64,000 bases of DNA from Streptomyces sp. CB02009. GTDB lineage: Bacteria; Actinomycetota; Actinomycetes; Streptomycetales; Streptomycetaceae. The translations under genes and the position numbers were made by a program. Positions 45,352 to 53,608 of this stretch are shown in pieces. Position 1 is the stretch's first letter; each line of letters starts with the position of its first letter. The notes under the pieces are model-generated. The model saw only the letters and a list, made by a program, of their open reading frames with translations. It was not told where the DNA came from and ran no database searches. The stretch spans positions 372,001 to 436,000 of the forward strand of contig NZ_LIVV01000007.1 in NCBI RefSeq assembly GCF_001905825.1. Reading direction: 5' to 3'.

Positions 45352-48300
45352 ATGGCACCCCGGCTCAGCGTCATCGTCCCGATCTACAACGTGGCGCAGT
45401 ACCTGCCCGCCTGCCTCAACTCGTTGGCCGTGCAGACCTTCCAGGACCTGGAAGTTCTCATGATCGACGACGGCTCCACCGACGAGTCCCACGCGATAGC
45501 GGCGGAGTACGCGGCCAAGGACGCCCGTTTCCGGCTGATACGCAAGGAGAACGCCGGCCTGGGTGCCGCCCGTAACACGGGTATCGACAGCCTGGCCCCG
45601 CAGAGCGAGTTCCTGGCGTTCGTCGACAGCGACGACATGATCCCGCCGGACGCCTACCGGATGATGATCAGCAGCCTGGACGAGACCGGCTCCTCCTTCG
45701 CCACCGGCAACGTCGAGCACATCAACTCGACCAAGGTGTGGCAGTCCCCGATGCACCGGTTCCTTTCCCGGGGCGCGGTCAAGCGCACGCACGTCAGCAG
45801 GAAGCGCCAGCTCCTCACCGACCGGATCGCCTGCAACAAGGTCTTCCGCCGCGACTTCTGGGACCAGCACGCGCTGCGCTTCCCCGAGGGCGTGCTGTAC
45901 GAGGACACCCCGGTCATCGTGCCGGCCCAGTACCTCGCCGAGTCCGTCGACATCATCAGCCAGGCCACGTACTACTGGCGGCTGCGCGAGGGCGAGGCGA
46001 GCCCCTCGATCACCCAGCGCCGCAACGAGCCGAAGGCCGCCCGCGACCGGGCGTCGGCCGTGGAGTCCGTGAGCCGCTTCTTCGCCGCGCAGAAGGACCC
46101 CGTCGCCGACTCGCTGAAGCGTGAGTACGACCACACCGTCCTCACCGGCGACCTCCGCATCTTCCTCAACGTGCTGCCCGACGGCGACGAGGAGTACCGC
46201 GCCGAGTTCCTGCGCGTGGCCAACAAGTACCTCGACCAGGTCGACATCAAGGCCCTCGACCGGCTGCCCACCGCGCTGCGCGTCAAGTGGCTGCTCGTCC
46301 GCAAGCACGCCATGGCCGAGATCCTCGAGTTCATCGAGGCGGAGCGGCTCGGCGAGCCCGTCGAGCTCGGCGGTGTCATCCGCAAGTACGCCAAGTACCC
46401 CTCGCTCGAGTCCCACGCGGACCTGCTGCCCAAGAGGTTCCTGCGGGTCGACAAGGACCTCCAGCTGCGCTCGCCGCTGAAGGAGCTGTCCTGGGAGAAC
46501 GGCAAGCTGCGGCTGGCCGGCCACGCCTGGATCGACCGCGTCGACCAGACGGGCAAGCGCAGCGTCGTCAAGCTGCTCCAGCTGAAGAAGGACGGCACGC
46601 AGCGCCGCATGCTGCTGCCGCTCGCCAACATCTTCGACCCGGAGGCCACCACCGGCTCGGGCCACAAGGGACGCGGTCACAGCTTCGACTGGGCCGGCTG
46701 GGAGACGGTCATCGACCCGGCCCGCTTCCGCAAGGGCGACCAGTGGCAGGAAGGCCTCTGGCACGTCGGCATGCGCGTGCTGTCCGGCGGCCTCGTGCGC
46801 TCCCGCTCCGTGCACTCGTACGGCTCCGACCGCCTCACGTACCCGCCCTACCAGTGGCTCGACGAGAACTACCGGATGGTGCCGGAGATGCGGCGCGCGG
46901 CCCTCAAGCTGCGCATCGAGAAGGTCCCGGTCCTGATCAACGGCTTCGAGCAGTCCGGCGACGACATCCTCGTCGAGGGCGAACTCCGCGAGACCGTCGC
47001 CCCGGGCGCCGAGATATCCCTGCGCGTCGCCAACCAGAACAGCGGTGAGGCGCTCCTCTACCCGGTGGAGCTCCTCCCGGCCGCCGGCGGCCGCATCCCC
47101 CTGCGGGTCCGCGTCCCCCTGCGGGACGTCGCCCTGCTGCCGGAGCACCTGGACACCGCCGCGGCCCGCGCCGCGGGCGGCGCCGACCCGGCGAAGCTGA
47201 TGCGCCGCAACTGGAGCACGCAGATCCAGATCGACGAGCCGGAGCAGACCCCGCGCAAGCTCCGGGTCGTCGTCCGGGACGGTCTCGCCGACCTCCAGAT
47301 CCGGCTGACCGAGGCGTTCGGCGAGGAGGCCTCGCTGAACGAGGTCGCCGTCCTCTCCGGCGCCAACGGCTACCTGAAGTTCTCCGGCCGCCCGCTGCGC
47401 GCCACGATCACCGGCATCTCCGAGTCCGACGGCACGTTCACGATCCGCGGCACCGCGTCGGTCGACCTGTCGGGCCACCACCTGGTCGTCAGCGCCAAGA
47501 ACCGCTTCGACGAGAAGACCGTCCCGCTGACCGCCCTCCCGGACGGCGGCTTCGAGGCGACCTTCCGCCCCTCCACGATGTCGGGTGCCGGCGGCAGGCT
47601 GCCGCTGAAGGCCGGCCGCTGGGTGTTCCGCCTGGACGGCGCGGAGGACGAGCCGTCGATCCCGCTCGTCGTGGACCGCCTCGCCGCGACCCAGTTCCCG
47701 CTGGAGGCCACGCACAACGGCCGCGAGTACCAGCTCGAGGTCCACTGGCAGGACCACCCGCAGCTGAACTGCATGACCGACCTCACGGCCATGGAGAAGG
47801 GCGCGAACCGCCAGTACCAGCTGCGCCAGGAGGTCTACGAGGCCGGCCGCGAGCTGCCGCTGCGCGACTCGGTGCTGTACATCAGCTACAACGGCAAGCA
47901 GTACTCGGACAGCCCGCGCGCCGTCCACGAGGAGCTGCTGCGCCGCGGTGCGGACGTCGAGCACCTGTGGCTGGTCAGGGACGGCCAGGTCGAGCTCCCC
48001 GACACGGTCAAGGCCGTCAAGTTCCAGGGCCGGGACTGGTACGAGGCGCTGGCGCGCTCGCGCTACATCGTCACCAACGCCCACCTCCCGCACTGGATCA
48101 AGCGGCGCGAGGGCCAGGTGATCGTGCAGGCCTGGCACGGCACGATGCTGAAGAAGATCGGCCTGGACATCGACGCCCCGAAGTTCGACCCGAACTACCA
48201 CGAGCGGCTGGTCCAGGAGGCGGCGAACTGGAACGTCCTCGTCTCGTCGAACCGGTTCAGCACCCCCATCCTCAAGCGCGCCATGGGCTACAACGGGCTG

Positions 48301-48960
48301 ATCGCGGAGACGGGTTACCCGCGCAACGACTACCTCTACGCCGAGGACCGCGACGAGCGGGCCCGTGAGGTGCGGGAGAAGCTGGGGCTGCCCGAGGGCA
48401 AGAAGGTCGTGCTGTACGCGCCGACCTGGCGCGACGACCTCTCGCACAGCCGCGGTCAGTTCAAGTTCGACCTCCGGGTCGACCTGGAGGACGCCCGCCG
48501 CCGGCTCGGGGACGACCACGTCTTCCTCATCCGGCGCCACTCCAACATCGTGGACAGCATCCCCGGTGCCGGGAACGGCTTCGTCTTCGACGTCTCCGAG
48601 TACCCCGACATCGCGGACCTCTACGTGGCCGCCGACATCATGATCACGGACTACTCCTCGGTCATGTTCGACTACGCGCACCTGCGCCGCCCGATGCTGT
48701 TCTTCACGTACGACCTGGAGCACTACCGCGACAAGCTGCGCGGGTTCTACTTCGACTTCGAGAACGACGCCCCGGGTCCGCTGGTCGACAACTCGAACGA
48801 CCTGCTCCAGGCGATCCGTGAGATCGACGAGGTGGCGGCCGAGTACCAGGAGAAGTACGACGAGTTCCACCACCAGTTCTGCGACCTGGACGACGGCCAC
48901 GCGGCCGGCCGTCTCGCCGATCTGATGTTCAAGATCGCCGAGGAGGGCGCGCCGCTGTAG
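45352..48960 (+). CDS. Large GT2 - TagF-type wall polymer synthase
   Basis: A 1202-aa protein. A GT2 domain (about 4-230) shows LSVIVPIYNV, MIDDGSTDES, ENAGLGAARNTGID and the VDSDD metal site. A helical linker follows, then about 400 residues (430-820) of beta-rich modules with no clear family. A C-terminal CDP-glycerol glycerophosphotransferase domain (about 840-1180) has QAWHGTMLKKIGLD (near 930), YAPTWRDD and MITDYSSVMFDYAHLRRP. It likely builds a sugar-phosphate wall polymer at the membrane; Streptomyces are known to make polydiglycosylphosphate-type polymers. GAAAGGA lies about 11 nt before the ATG. A terminator follows. Confidence 0.92.
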   Translation: MAPRLSVIVPIYNVAQYLPACLNSLAVQTFQDLEVLMIDDGSTDESHAIAAEYAAKDARFRLIRKENAGLGAARNTGIDSLAPQSEFLAFVDSDDMIPPDAYRMMISSLDETGSSFATGNVEHINSTKVWQSPMHRFLSRGAVKRTHVSRKRQLLTDRIACNKVFRRDFWDQHALRFPEGVLYEDTPVIVPAQYLAESVDIISQATYYWRLREGEASPSITQRRNEPKAARDRASAVESVSRFFAAQKDPVADSLKREYDHTVLTGDLRIFLNVLPDGDEEYRAEFLRVANKYLDQVDIKALDRLPTALRVKWLLVRKHAMAEILEFIEAERLGEPVELGGVIRKYAKYPSLESHADLLPKRFLRVDKDLQLRSPLKELSWENGKLRLAGHAWIDRVDQTGKRSVVKLLQLKKDGTQRRMLLPLANIFDPEATTGSGHKGRGHSFDWAGWETVIDPARFRKGDQWQEGLWHVGMRVLSGGLVRSRSVHSYGSDRLTYPPYQWLDENYRMVPEMRRAALKLRIEKVPVLINGFEQSGDDILVEGELRETVAPGAEISLRVANQNSGEALLYPVELLPAAGGRIPLRVRVPLRDVALLPEHLDTAAARAAGGADPAKLMRRNWSTQIQIDEPEQTPRKLRVVVRDGLADLQIRLTEAFGEEASLNEVAVLSGANGYLKFSGRPLRATITGISESDGTFTIRGTASVDLSGHHLVVSAKNRFDEKTVPLTALPDGGFEATFRPSTMSGAGGRLPLKAGRWVFRLDGAEDEPSIPLVVDRLAATQFPLEATHNGREYQLEVHWQDHPQLNCMTDLTAMEKGANRQYQLRQEVYEAGRELPLRDSVLYISYNGKQYSDSPRAVHEELLRRGADVEHLWLVRDGQVELPDTVKAVKFQGRDWYEALARSRYIVTNAHLPHWIKRREGQVIVQAWHGTMLKKIGLDIDAPKFDPNYHERLVQEAANWNVLVSSNRFSTPILKRAMGYNGLIAETGYPRNDYLYAEDRDERAREVREKLGLPEGKKVVLYAPTWRDDLSHSRGQFKFDLRVDLEDARRRLGDDHVFLIRRHSNIVDSIPGAGNGFVFDVSEYPDIADLYVAADIMITDYSSVMFDYAHLRRPMLFFTYDLEHYRDKLRGFYFDFENDAPGPLVDNSNDLLQAIREIDEVAAEYQEKYDEFHHQFCDLDDGHAAGRLADLMFKIAEEGAPL

Positions 48961-48983
48961 GCGGTGCCCCCGGGCATACGGAA

Positions 48984-49021
48984 GAGCCCCGGTCCGCAGG
49001 TCTCCCTGCGGGCCGGGGCTC
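48984..49021. terminator. Terminator after the large GT2-TagF gene
   Basis: 17-nt arms (48984-49000, 49005-49021), paired except for one T-G wobble, around TCTC. It sits between convergent genes. Confidence 0.88.
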
Positions 49022-49084
49022 CGTCGTGACGGGCCGGGGCCCGCCTGCCGGTCGGCGGGCCGTGGTCCGCCTACCGGTCGCCGG

Positions 49085-51112
49085 TCACTTCTTGTCGATG
49101 ATCTTCAGCGAGAACTGGCCGTTGCTCGCGAAGTACGGGCGCAGCTCGTGCTTGACGCCACCGGTGACGGCGGCGGGGACGGTCGAGGACAGCCGGTTGC
49201 GCCAGCCGCTCTTCGCCTTGGTGTCCGCGGCGGCCGCGACCGGGGCGCCGGAACCGTTCACCACCGGGTACGGGTAGGTGAAGACGGTCATCGGGGTGAG
49301 CACGTCGGTGGCCAGCTTGCAGACGCGGATCCGGGCGGAGTCGCGGTCCGGCAGCAGCCAGAGGTCCCAGATGTCCTCGGTGCCGGCCTGGTGCAGACGG
49401 GCCGCGGCGGCGTTGTCCAGGGAGGCCGTGAAGCGGCCGCCGGCACCGGGCTTCACCGGGACGGTGAAGTTCTTGTCGGCGTCCTTGCGGTGGACGGCCT
49501 CGATCACGCTGCCCGTGCCGGGCTCGACGCCCCAGGCCGCGGCGTCGATGACGATCGAGGTGGCACCGGCGTGCACGGCCGCGACCTCGACGTGCTGGGC
49601 GCGCACCCGGCTCTGCACCCGCAGAGTGCCGTCCGTGTGGTCGTGCGGCAGCAGCAGGGACAGGGCGGGGCCCTCGGCGCGGGGCAGCTTCAGCGACAGG
49701 ATCTGGAGGGTGTCGCAGCCGGACGACCGCAGCGGCATGTCGAAGCCGGCGGCGCGGATCGCCAGCTCCCAGTCGCCCTCGACGAGCGTGCCGAGCGAGG
49801 GGACGAGCGCCTCGCCGCCGATGAGGGGGAGGACCACCTCGTCGGCCTTCTTGCGGATGTCCTTGCAGACCAGCACGGCGTCGCTGCCGGCGGGCAGCTC
49901 CTCGACCTTCACCCGGACGTCGCCCTGCGGGGTGACCACGGCGGCGGCCGTGCGGGGGATGGCCCGGCGGGCCCGCATGGTCTCCACGAGCTGCTCGAAG
50001 CGGGCGACCGTCTCGGCCTCCTGGAAGCGGACGACGTTGGCCACCGCGGCGGCCGCCATCTTCCGGCGCAGGTCCTCGTCGGCGATCAGCTTCTCGATGT
50101 GCTCGGCGAGCGCCTTCTTGTCGCCGAGCGGCACGACGTAGCCGTCCTCGCCCTGCGTGATGATGTTGCGCGGGCCGTGCGGCGCGTCGTACGCGACGAC
50201 CGGCAGGCCGGCCGCCATCGCCTCGACGGTGACGTTGCCGAAGGCCTCCAGGCGGGAGGGGAGGACGAACACGGACGCCTTGGCGAACTCCGGGGTGACC
50301 GGGGTGGCCGGGCCCATCAGGAAGACCTGGTTGTTGCTGCCCGAGTCGTTGATCTTCTTGCGCAGCTTGCCGTGCTCGGGGCCGGAGCCGTAGATCCGCA
50401 GGCTCCAGTCCGGGTGGCGCGGCGCCACGCTGGAGAAGGCCTCGATGAGGTCGTCGAAGCCCTTGTGCGGCTTGAGCAGGCCGGCCGTGACGACGATCTT
50501 GTTGTCGCCGGTGGACATCTGGCCCTCGTGGGCCGGGATGCAGTTCGGCATCGGGGAGAGCAGGTGGCTCACGCCGGGGACGACGCCGGCGATGGTCCGG
50601 CACTCGTCCGGCGTCGGCGCGGTGATCGCGTCCATCTTCGGGTACGCGTCCTTGAAGAGCGCGTCCCGGATGTGCGGGCCGTACTGCGCGGGCCGGGAGT
50701 GCTCCATGGCGACCTTCAGGAAGTCGCGGTCCGCGTAGGCCAGCATGATGGTGATCTTGGGGTTGTTGCTGACCACCACGTCGGCGTCGGTCGTGGCCAG
50801 GTACTCCATCAGCCGCCGCTCGGCGAGGCGGCTGATCCACGGCTTCTTGTCCGTGGGCTCGTTCGGGTAGATGTGCGGGAACGTCTCGATGTGCGGGTCG
50901 TCGCCGTCGTACGTGTGGGAGTGCTTCCGCATGTCGCTGAGCGCGAGGGTCTTCACCCGGGGGTCGAGCGGGAAGAACGCCTGGTCGCGGTTGCGGCGGA
51001 GGGAGACGAGCTCGACCTCGTGGTGGTCCGCGAGCGCCTTGGCGAGGTTGTGGATCGCGCTGACCACGCCTCCGATGTGGCAGCGATCGACCAGAAGAAA
51101 GGATATTTTCAT
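49085..51112 (-). CDS. GT4 glycosyltransferase with C-terminal accessory region
   Basis: A 675-aa protein. Residues 1-390 are a GT4 (GT-B) transferase: N-terminal CHIGGVVSAIHNLAKAL, then VTAGLLKPHKGFDDLIEAF, LRIYGSGPE and the C-terminal E-x7-E pair in SRLEAFGNVTVEAMAAG. Residues 390-675 are a beta-rich region of unknown family ending in LRPYFASNGQFSLKI; similar stretches occur at the end of the GT2 protein at 60361. It is flanked by TagF-type genes, so it probably adds a sugar to the same wall glycopolymer. GAGG lies 6 nt before the ATG. The first codons are AT-rich. Confidence 0.9.
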   Translation of the reverse strand: MKISFLLVDRCHIGGVVSAIHNLAKALADHHEVELVSLRRNRDQAFFPLDPRVKTLALSDMRKHSHTYDGDDPHIETFPHIYPNEPTDKKPWISRLAERRLMEYLATTDADVVVSNNPKITIMLAYADRDFLKVAMEHSRPAQYGPHIRDALFKDAYPKMDAITAPTPDECRTIAGVVPGVSHLLSPMPNCIPAHEGQMSTGDNKIVVTAGLLKPHKGFDDLIEAFSSVAPRHPDWSLRIYGSGPEHGKLRKKINDSGSNNQVFLMGPATPVTPEFAKASVFVLPSRLEAFGNVTVEAMAAGLPVVAYDAPHGPRNIITQGEDGYVVPLGDKKALAEHIEKLIADEDLRRKMAAAAVANVVRFQEAETVARFEQLVETMRARRAIPRTAAAVVTPQGDVRVKVEELPAGSDAVLVCKDIRKKADEVVLPLIGGEALVPSLGTLVEGDWELAIRAAGFDMPLRSSGCDTLQILSLKLPRAEGPALSLLLPHDHTDGTLRVQSRVRAQHVEVAAVHAGATSIVIDAAAWGVEPGTGSVIEAVHRKDADKNFTVPVKPGAGGRFTASLDNAAAARLHQAGTEDIWDLWLLPDRDSARIRVCKLATDVLTPMTVFTYPYPVVNGSGAPVAAAADTKAKSGWRNRLSSTVPAAVTGGVKHELRPYFASNGQFSLKIIDKK

Positions 51113-51293
51113 ACCAAGCCTCAGCGTGTCGGGGGTATGCGGGGGACGGACGTACAGACTCAGGCTACGGGGACGCCCCTGCAGGCGGTGCCCGTCCGTC
51201 CGGTTACGGCGGCGCCCACCGTAGCGCCACGACCGGCGAACCCCGAATGGACCGGGAAGAAACCACCGGTGCACGTGATGCGTCTCCAGGCAT

Positions 51294-52460
51294 ATGCACC
51301 CGGAGAGAACAGGCCACCCGCCGCAGCCCGAGGGCTGTCTGACGGCGGCCGTCAGGATTCCCGTACGGATCGTGGTGCTGGTCCTCGTCGTCCCCCTGCG
51401 CCTCGGATGGGACGTCCTCGTCCTGTGCGGCGCGTTCCTGCGCAGGGTGTTCCGCCCGGTCGGCCGGGCCCTCGCCTGGTTCGGCGACGCGGTGCTGGCC
51501 CCCGTGGGCCGGGCCGTCGCCCGGCTGGCGGAGTGGGTCGCCACCGCGTGCTGGTGGCTCGTCGCGACGCTCTTCAAGACCCTCTTCTACTGGCCGTGGC
51601 TCGGGCTCTGGCGGTACGTGATCGTGCCGGTCGCCGTCCACGGGATCGCGGCTCCGGCGGCCTGGCTGCACCGGACCGTCCTCGCCCCGCTCGGCCGCGG
51701 CCTCGCCCGCGGCACGGCCTGGGCGTACGCCCGACTGCTCGCCCCGCTCGGCCGCGGCACCGGCCTGGTGCTGCGGGCGGTGCTCGTATGGCCGTGGACG
51801 GCCCTGTGGCGGTACGCGGTCGTGCCCGTCGCCACGGGGGTGTACCGCCGGGTCCTCACCCCGCTCGGCCACGGCCTCACCTGGCTCGCCAGGGGCGCGG
51901 GTCGGGGTCTCGCGCTGCTCGGGCGGGGCGTCGCGCTGCTCGGCCGCGGTGTCGGCCTGCTGCTGAGGGTCCTTGTCCTCGCCCCCCTCGTGTTCCTGTA
52001 CCGCTGGGTCCTCACCCCCGTCGGACGGGTCCTCGCGGTCGTGGGACGCGAGCTCGCCGACGCGCTCGTCGTCGCCTGGCGCGTCGCCGGCTACGTCACC
52101 AGGGCCGTCGGCCGCGCCCTGAAACGGCTGGCCCGCAACCTGATCGGCCGACCCGTCGCCTGGTTCTACCGAAGCGTCTGCACCCCGGTCGGGCACCTCG
52201 TGCGCGACGCCGTGTGGCGCCCGGCCAGGAAGGCCGCCGTCGAGGCGGGCCGGGCGGTGTCCGCGGCCCTCGCCTCGGCCCGCGCGACCGTGGCCGCCGC
52301 CCGCCGCGACGCGTGGCGCGCCCTCTTCGGAGGGCTCCGGGAGCCCGAGCCCGTGCCCGGCATCCCCGGTCGGGCGCGTAACCTGGGAGGTGCTGCATCA
52401 CGACAGACCGTTCCCGGCGTGGCGGCCGAGTCCGAGATCTCCCCGCGCCAGGGGGGATGA
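51294..52460 (+). CDS. Repeat-rich hydrophobic/basic protein of unknown function
   Basis: A 388-aa protein I do not recognise. It is made of hydrophobic and Arg-rich helices punctuated by P[VL]G[RH] at residues 55, 70, 132, 151, 190, 242 and 298. A 15-residue block WPWxxLWRYxxVPVA occurs twice, at 100-114 and 166-180, exactly 66 residues apart. Several segments could cross or lie on the membrane. The last 70 residues are polar. The ATG at 51294 has only a weak CCAGG upstream. It stands alone between a divergent GT4 gene and the TIGR03936 gene 81 bp downstream, with which it may be co-transcribed. Confidence 0.65.
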   Translation: MHPERTGHPPQPEGCLTAAVRIPVRIVVLVLVVPLRLGWDVLVLCGAFLRRVFRPVGRALAWFGDAVLAPVGRAVARLAEWVATACWWLVATLFKTLFYWPWLGLWRYVIVPVAVHGIAAPAAWLHRTVLAPLGRGLARGTAWAYARLLAPLGRGTGLVLRAVLVWPWTALWRYAVVPVATGVYRRVLTPLGHGLTWLARGAGRGLALLGRGVALLGRGVGLLLRVLVLAPLVFLYRWVLTPVGRVLAVVGRELADALVVAWRVAGYVTRAVGRALKRLARNLIGRPVAWFYRSVCTPVGHLVRDAVWRPARKAAVEAGRAVSAALASARATVAAARRDAWRALFGGLREPEPVPGIPGRARNLGGAASRQTVPGVAAESEISPRQGG

Positions 52461-52541
52461 GCCGGCTGCCCCCGAGAGAGCCCCCGTACATTCGTGGGCG
52501 GCGCGCCCCCCGCGCCCGCCCCGCACCGAGGAGAAGAACCA

Positions 52542-53375
52542 CTGGGCAAGCGACAGCCCGAAGGCCCGCCGCCCGCACCGGCGGTGCAGCGCATCCGACT
52601 GCGCTACACCAAGCGCGGCCGCCTCCGGTTCACCAGCCATCGTGACTTCCAGCGCGCTTTCGAGCGTGCGCTGCGCCGTGCCGAGGTGCCCATGGCGTAC
52701 TCGGCCGGCTTCACCCCGCACCCCAAGGTGTCGTACGCCAACGCCGCCCCCACGGGCACGGGCTCCGAAGCCGAGTACCTGGAGATCGCCCTCACCGAGG
52801 CGCGCGACCCGGAGACCCTGCGGGCCCTGCTCGACGAGTCCCTCCCCGCCGGCCTCGACATCACCGACGCCGTCGAGGCCCGCACCTCGGGCCTCGCCGA
52901 CCGGCTCACCGCCTCCATCTGGGAACTGCGTCTCGAAGGCGTCGCCGTCGAGGACGTGGAGAAGGCCGCCGAGGCGTTTCTCGCGGCCGAGACCGTGGAA
53001 GTACAGCGCAAGACCAAGAACGGCGTCCGCACCTTCGACGCGCGCTCCGCGGTCACCGAGCTGACGGCAGCCGCTCCCCAGGGCGATCCCCAGGGTGATA
53101 GGCCGCTGGACAGCGCCTGTGCGATACTGCGGCTGGTTGTTCGGCACGTGACACCTGCCGTACGACCCGACGACGTCCTGTCCGGTCTCCGAGCTGTGGC
53201 CGACCTGGCGCCGCCGGTCCCCGCTGCGGTGACCAGGCTGGCGCAGGGGCTCTTCGACGAGGAGTCCGGCACGGTGACCGACCCGCTCGCGCCCGACCGC
53301 GAGGCAGTCAAGGCCGCATCTACCACGGCCGCCGCGACCGCCTCTGCGACGGCGCCGGGTGCCGGCATCGCGTAG
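52542..53375 (+). CDS. TIGR03936 (DUF2344) radical SAM-linked protein
   Basis: A 277-aa protein that pairs with the TIGR03960 radical SAM enzyme (here at 40564); in many bacteria the two are fused or adjacent. Conserved elements are RIRLRYTKRGRLRFTSHRDFQRAFERALRRA, YSAGFTPHPKVSYA and GSEAEYLEIAL. Its biochemical role is unknown. The start appears to be CTG at 52542: GAGGAG lies 8 nt upstream and the product then begins (M)GKRQPEGPPPAP. There is no ATG or GTG nearby in frame with a ribosome site; the ATG at 52494 has none and lies before that GAGGAG. rne follows after 233 bp. Confidence 0.88.
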   Translation: MGKRQPEGPPPAPAVQRIRLRYTKRGRLRFTSHRDFQRAFERALRRAEVPMAYSAGFTPHPKVSYANAAPTGTGSEAEYLEIALTEARDPETLRALLDESLPAGLDITDAVEARTSGLADRLTASIWELRLEGVAVEDVEKAAEAFLAAETVEVQRKTKNGVRTFDARSAVTELTAAAPQGDPQGDRPLDSACAILRLVVRHVTPAVRPDDVLSGLRAVADLAPPVPAAVTRLAQGLFDEESGTVTDPLAPDREAVKAASTTAAATASATAPGAGIA

Positions 53376-53456
53376 GGAGCGGTCGTCGTAGCGCCGCCCT
53401 GGTACTCGGGAGCCACCTGGGTCGGGCAGCGCACTGACCAGGAGACTTTCGCCAGG

Positions 53457-53477
53457 CCGTACGCACAGTGCGTACGG
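53457..53477 (+). promoter_or_regulatory. 21-bp palindrome upstream of rne
   Basis: CCGTACGCAC, one base, GTGCGTACGG: perfect 10-bp arms 131 bp before the rne start. It can form an RNA hairpin with a 5-nt loop. The same 10-nt arms occur in the tig terminator (20199-20232). It may be a terminator, an operator, or an element through which RNase E controls its own mRNA. Confidence 0.55.
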
Positions 53478-53608
53478 AACCGGCGAGCCAGACACAGAGC
53501 TCCCGTGCGGCGCCCGCGCCCCGGACGGCGGCACCGCGCCCCAGGCGCGACCGTGCCGCCGGACCGGACCAAGACGCGGCGCCCGGGAGCGTGACGGGAG
53601 AACCCCGC

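Noticed and set aside
44948..45358. 136-codon minus-strand frame in the gap between the TagF-type genes
   Set aside because: Overlaps the likely promoters and leader of both genes, has no recognisable protein features or ribosome site.
45298..48900. 1200-codon open frame on the minus strand opposite the large GT2-TagF gene
   Set aside because: It is a G/C third-position shadow of a gene with clear domains; its product is Val/Leu/Arg/Asp-rich repeats without recognisable motifs.
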